Shown here in pieces: positions 60,998 to 64,000 of a stretch of 64,000 bases of DNA (its first letter is position 1; every line of letters starts with the position of its first letter). This DNA is from Ruminococcus turbiniformis (GTDB lineage: Bacteria > Bacillota > Clostridia > Lachnospirales > Lachnospiraceae), in contig NZ_JAJEQX010000005.1 of assembly GCF_020687545.1 (NCBI RefSeq), positions 1 through 64,000 of the forward strand, read 5' to 3'. The notes beneath the pieces were generated by a model. That model worked only from the letters and a program-made list of their open reading frames with translations. It did not search any database and was not told the origin of the DNA. A program made the position numbers and the translations under genes.

Positions 60998-61712
60998 CGA
61001 TATGTTTGAAAAGGTAAATTCGAGCCATCCGGACAAGATGGCGGATCTGGGAAATGAACTGGGACAGTGCCGAGAAGATATTCTGAACTCCCTGCTTCAG
61101 CCCGTTCGCCGCATTGACCGCCGTCTGCTTGATGGCGTTCCAGACCTGCGGCGCTGTATTTTTGATATTGTTCCAGATATTGACGAAAAATGCGGATATC
61201 TGCGACCACAGATTGCTCCACCACTGAGGGATAGCGGAGAAGAAATCCACGAATTTCTGAGCTGCCGCAGAGATTGTCTCCGTAAAGAAGACCACCACCT
61301 TGTCCCAAAGCTCCATCAGCTTGGCGGATACGGTTTCCCACAGCTGCCCGAACCACTCGGTAATTGCTCCCCAGTTTTTCACCACAGCGATGATCATCGC
61401 AATCGCCGCAGCCACCGCAGCAATGATTCCGATGATGGGAAGCAGGGAAATATTCAGTGCCCCAAAGGACACTGCAAGAGCTGCAATGATCGGCACCAAT
61501 GCCGTAAAAGCCACCAACAATGCACCCAGGATAATTACAAAGTTCTGCACCGGCTCCGGAAGCATCCCAAAGACCTCGCTCACCGCGGTGATGATCGCCA
61601 CCAGAGGCGGCAGCACCACATTGGCCAGTTCCACGATCTTTTCTCCCAACGGAACCAGAGCCTGCCACGCTGTCATAGGTCTCGCCCACGGAAGTCAGGG
61701 AAGTGATGAATT
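60978..61712 (-). pseudogene. Phage tape-measure protein, internal fragment
   Basis: A 232-residue frame rich in Trp and hydrophobic repeats: WQALVPLGEKIVELANVVLP, a long Ala/Ile-rich membrane-like stretch, then WGAITEWFGQLWETVSAKL and NIWNNIKNTAPQVWNAIKQ. This is the central region of a tape-measure protein, which is normally over 700 residues. It runs opposite to the phage terminase gene and overlaps its end, so the prophage remnant is rearranged. A further piece (KFITSLTSVGETYDSVA) continues upstream in another frame to the HxlR fragment. Confidence 0.78.
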
Positions 61713-61793
61713 TCAGGTTTGTTTCCATTTGCTTCCGATAAGCTGGACGGTAGTTGCCACCGGGCATGCCGGCATTTCTTCTTTTGTCATCAT
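61713..61793 (-). pseudogene. HxlR-family regulator, N-terminal fragment
   Basis: A 26-codon frame starting MMTKEEMPACPVATTVQLIG and continuing SKWKQT, the exact opening of HxlR regulators with the conserved CPVxxTxxLIGxKWK. After this it joins tape-measure sequence and stops. GAGGTGAACC precedes the ATG, so the promoter side of the gene is intact while the body is gone. Confidence 0.7.
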
Positions 61794-61860
61794 GATTGGT
61801 TCACCTCATTTCAGTGAGTCTGGTTTTCGTTATAAAATCCCAATAGTTTAAAATAGAATG

Positions 61861-63069
61861 TTATATACTAAAATCAAGCAGAAAATCTGCCAGATACACA
61901 ATTTTTACACCGTTGATATTTCCAGCAGCCAGTTCATCCAATGTTACCACATACTTAGGATAGTGGTCTTTGAGTTCAAGAAGATTAGCGACCTCCTGAT
62001 CCGATTCCTCCGGCAGGCTGCGGCATACCTGAACATAAATCCGCTCGTCGCGCCGCACCGCGACAAAATCAATCTCTTTTGTTTCATTCTTGCCGATATA
62101 GACTTCATAGCCTCTTCTGCGAAGTTCAAAATACACAATGTTTTCCAGCATGGCGGCGACAGACTTTGGATGAAATCCCATCATACAGTATTTCAGGGAT
62201 GCGTCAGCCAGATAAAATTTTTCCTGCGTTTTCAGCACAGATTTTCCCTGCAGATCATATCGCTGGCAGCGGTATATAACAAAGGCTTTTTCCAGCCAGT
62301 TCAAGTAGTTGTAAACTGTTTCAACAGACAGGGAGCGTCCTTCACTTTTCAGGAATTTGGCAATGGCATTGGCGGAAAATGTTTTGCCGACATTTTCAAG
62401 AATATATTTGACAACCCGGTTGAATAAATCAAAGTTTGTAATGTTGTGACGTTTTGTAATATCGCTTGTAATAACAGAACTGTAAATTCCCTCCACGATC
62501 TGATAGGCCGAGCGTTCGTCAAAACGACCAAGAGCTATAATCGGGAAACCGCCCACCCGCAGATACTCGGTCAGCAGTTCTTTTTGGGAGCGGGAGTCTC
62601 CTTTTTTAAAATCCAGATATTCGGCAAAGGAAAGGGTATAGACCGGAATGGAAATGTACCGTCCAGTTAAATATGTGGAAATTTCGCCTGACATCAGTTT
62701 TGAATTGGAGCCGGTTACATATATGTCGGTATTAAAGTCCTCCAGCAGGCTGTTTACGGCCTTTTCCCATCCCTCAATCTCCTGGACTTCATCCAACAAA
62801 AGATAGTAACGGCCGTCAGCGTTCATCTGATTTTTTATATCGTTATACATATCCCTGTCAGACATATTGCGGTCAAATTCTTCTGACGTATACCGCATAC
62901 TGATGATGTGATCTCTGGCGATCCCGCTTTTTTGCAGGTCGTCACGCAGCATTTCTAAAATTGTGGACTTGCCGCAGCGCCGGATTCCCGTCAGTATCTT
63001 GACAAGAGGAATGTCTCGGTAGGTTTTTAGTGCATTCATATATTGTGGACGAATAATCACATTGCTCAC
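61861..63069 (-). CDS. AAA-type ATPase with DUF4143 domain
   Basis: A 402-residue protein. The N-terminal P-loop is KILTGIRRCGKSTILEML, Walker B is YYLLLDEVQEIEGWEKAV, and VTGSNSKLMSGEISTYLTGRY is the family sensor region. The C-terminal DUF4143 part has MLENIVYFELRRRGYEVYIGKNETKEIDFVAV, a nuclease-like EID...V pattern. GAGGTGAGC precedes the ATG. These proteins are common in gut anaerobes and have no settled function. It borders the prophage patchwork but appears complete. Confidence 0.9.
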   Translation of the reverse strand: MSNVIIRPQYMNALKTYRDIPLVKILTGIRRCGKSTILEMLRDDLQKSGIARDHIISMRYTSEEFDRNMSDRDMYNDIKNQMNADGRYYLLLDEVQEIEGWEKAVNSLLEDFNTDIYVTGSNSKLMSGEISTYLTGRYISIPVYTLSFAEYLDFKKGDSRSQKELLTEYLRVGGFPIIALGRFDERSAYQIVEGIYSSVITSDITKRHNITNFDLFNRVVKYILENVGKTFSANAIAKFLKSEGRSLSVETVYNYLNWLEKAFVIYRCQRYDLQGKSVLKTQEKFYLADASLKYCMMGFHPKSVAAMLENIVYFELRRRGYEVYIGKNETKEIDFVAVRRDERIYVQVCRSLPEESDQEVANLLELKDHYPKYVVTLDELAAGNINGVKIVYLADFLLDFSI

Positions 63070-63186
63070 CTCCTCTTATGTTATTAGTATATCCAAAAAC
63101 TACAAAAATATCAAAAGTTTTTCCGTATAAAACGAAAAAAACTTATGGAATAAAGAAAATTTTTTCTTGTAATATATAAAAATCCT

Positions 63187-63229
63187 GGTTACTTTCCGGT
63201 AACCTGGTTATAAAAAAGTGCGTACTTTT
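63187..63229. promoter_or_regulatory. Two dyads upstream of the peptide precursor gene
   Basis: GGTTAC-TTTCCG-GTAACC (63187-63204) and AAAAGT-GCGT-ACTTTT (63214-63229), each with perfect 6-bp arms, lie 80-120 bases before the precursor start. The second resembles HxlR-type sites. The 238-base gap from 63070 holds no gene. Confidence 0.45.
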
Positions 63230-63307
63230 AAAATGTAACAATGAGTATTACAATAAACTTGCAAACGAAAAAGGACGTTTGACATTACAGATACGGAGGT
63301 AAAAATT

Positions 63308-63502
63308 ATGGCACTTTCAAATCTCTTTGGCTGGAGGAAAAAGATGGAGACAGGTTCCGCTTCCGCGTGCGGAACAGCCTGTGGAGCGGCAGACAAGCCG
63401 GGGGAGAAGCTGGCAGCGTGCGGAACGGCCTGCGGAGCGGCAGACAAACCGGAGGAGAAACCGGCGGCATGCGGTTCTGCATGTGGAGCAGCAGACAAGT
63501 AA
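63308..63502 (+). CDS. ACGX-repeat Cys-rich peptide precursor (putative RiPP)
   Basis: A 64-residue peptide: a short leader (MALSNLFGWRKKMETGSAS) followed by three 17-residue repeats starting at residues 21, 38 and 55, each CG(T/S)ACGAADK with a P(G/E)EK(L/P)A linker. There are six cysteines, all in ACG-type units. A radical SAM gene starts 163 bases downstream. From memory this fits the ACGX-repeat peptide / radical SAM-SPASM class, in which cysteines are probably cross-linked after translation. ACGGAGG precedes the ATG. Confidence 0.82.
   Translation: MALSNLFGWRKKMETGSASACGTACGAADKPGEKLAACGTACGAADKPEEKPAACGSACGAADK
63368..63499 (+). repeat. Three tandem 51-bp coding repeats in the peptide precursor gene
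   Basis: Units begin at 63368, 63419 and 63470; the third stops after 30 bases. The units are nearly identical at the DNA level, so copy number may vary between strains. Confidence 0.8.
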
Positions 63503-63665
63503 GAGATGGAGCATGGCAGCGGGGCTTTCAGAAAAACAGGAGCTTAAGCTGCCGCAGATTCACTTCACGGGGCTGCCTCTGTCAGCACCGTGAGACACAG
63601 GAACATCCGTATCAGACAGAATCCGTATTAAACAGGAAATGAAGCAGAAAAGAGGGAATCAACCG

Positions 63666-64000
63666 ATGAAACAATATTTTTCTTTTCAATGGCATATTAC
63701 AGATGAATGTGATCAGAGGTGCAAGCACTGTTATATATTTTCGGAAGACAACTGCAAAAAGCTGGATTCCATGACATGGGAGCAGATGAAGGATACGTTT
63801 TACAACTGCCTTGACTTCTGTCAGACGTATGACCGCCTGCCGTATTTTTATATTACCGGGGTCGAGAAAATAAAATGCATTAAAAATGCGGGAATCCGTG
63901 CTGTGATCATGACGACTGTGTCCGGCACGAACATTGACGAGATCCCGGACATCATCGACACGGTTGTGGCCCACAGGGCGGATGTGTTTGCCTTTGCGCG
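63666..64000 (+). CDS. Radical SAM enzyme of the ACGX peptide system (partial at window end, internal deletion suspected)
   Basis: Starts MKQYFSFQWHITDECDQRCK and has the radical SAM triad CxxxCxxC at Cys15, Cys19 and Cys22. The frame stays open to the window edge. At LPYFYITG the chain jumps to VEKIKCIKNAGIRAVIMTTV. Related enzymes as I know them have GGDP and about 70 residues of the barrel between these points, so an in-frame internal deletion near 63857 is inferred, which would remove part of the SAM site. It is the expected modifying enzyme for the precursor at 63308. Confidence 0.75.
   Translation, partial: MKQYFSFQWHITDECDQRCKHCYIFSEDNCKKLDSMTWEQMKDTFYNCLDFCQTYDRLPYFYITGVEKIKCIKNAGIRAVIMTTVSGTNIDEIPDIIDTVVAHRADVFAFA

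Noticed and set aside
61002-61706. Long plus-strand frame opposite the tape-measure fragment
   Set aside because: Composition is low-complexity and charged, with no family resemblance; the minus frame is the clear tape-measure sequence.
63513-63593. 26-codon frame MAAGLSEKQELKLPQIHF... between the peptide and radical SAM genes
   Set aside because: The ribosome-like GGAG touches the ATG and no family is recognised; more likely spacer.
63612-63974. 120-codon minus frame at the window end
   Set aside because: Shadow of the radical SAM gene on the plus strand.
1-64000. CRISPR array, rRNA or tRNA genes, intact insertion sequence
   Set aside because: No regularly spaced repeats, no cloverleaf with CCA-type end, no conserved rRNA blocks and no full transposase were seen by eye.

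Overview
The window looks like chromosome of a spore-forming gut Firmicute of the Lachnospiraceae / Clostridium cluster XIVa type. The grounds are strong AGGAGG ribosome sites with frequent GTG/TTG starts, TTGACA-N17-TATAAT promoters, a lysine riboswitch, a YtvI-like sporulation protein, anaerobic cobalamin genes, 2-hydroxyacyl-CoA dehydratase-type proteins and the general protein flavour. No rRNA, tRNA or CRISPR array was seen. The species call is inference.

Layout. 164-7197: a five-component Opp/Dpp-type ABC importer followed by two cobalamin-pathway genes (a tandem CobU-like protein and CbiC). 7315-8182: a broken HipA-like kinase. 8320-20105: an IclR regulator facing a ten-gene catabolic operon (DapA-family lyase/aldolase, sugar-type ABC importer without its ATPase, Gfo/Idh/MocA dehydrogenase, LarA-like Ni-pincer enzyme, GlpA/GlpB/DUF1667-like redox trio, AEC transporter). 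20199-29645: a GntR/FCD regulator and two convergent operons (YtcJ-like amidohydrolase, SSF symporter, C69 dipeptidase and APC permease against a four-carbon acid-sugar kinase and its dehydrogenase). The two operons share a GGTATACC-type operator. 29879-31118: DegV and a small Cys-containing protein. 31168-32352: dapA under a lysine riboswitch. 32349-33594: a retron (reverse transcriptase plus a msr/msd RNA bounded by perfect a1/a2 repeats) with no recognisable effector gene beside it. 33713-37650: LysR, metY and an ABC-F ATPase. 37665-50756: a mixed region of MATE and heterodimeric ABC exporters, TetR and Rrf2 regulators, a broken Fe-alcohol dehydrogenase/flavodoxin operon and a metal P-type ATPase. 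50826-55381: a Crp remnant, a TylF-like methyltransferase, a fused dehydratase-subunit/activator protein and its partner. 55473-57559: a MATE pump with a MerR-type promoter and a cytidylate-kinase-like protein. 57588-61793: a patchwork of truncated chromosomal and prophage genes. 61861-64000: a DUF4143 ATPase, an ACGX-repeat peptide precursor and the start of its radical SAM partner.

Two themes stand out. The first is the retron, which has all the sequence hallmarks (NAxxH, YxDD, VTG, a1/a2, post-a1 AGC) but stands alone between ordinary metabolic genes. The second is a run of genes that keep both ends but lack the middle (HipA-like, GNAT, Fe-ADH, phage DUF1492, radical SAM), plus prophage fragments joined end to end. 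This suggests either an unusually deletion-prone genome or collapsed assembly, and it should be settled with reads before these loci are interpreted. Regulation can be read unusually well here: several palindromic operators sit exactly on good promoters next to IclR, GntR, LysR and TetR genes.
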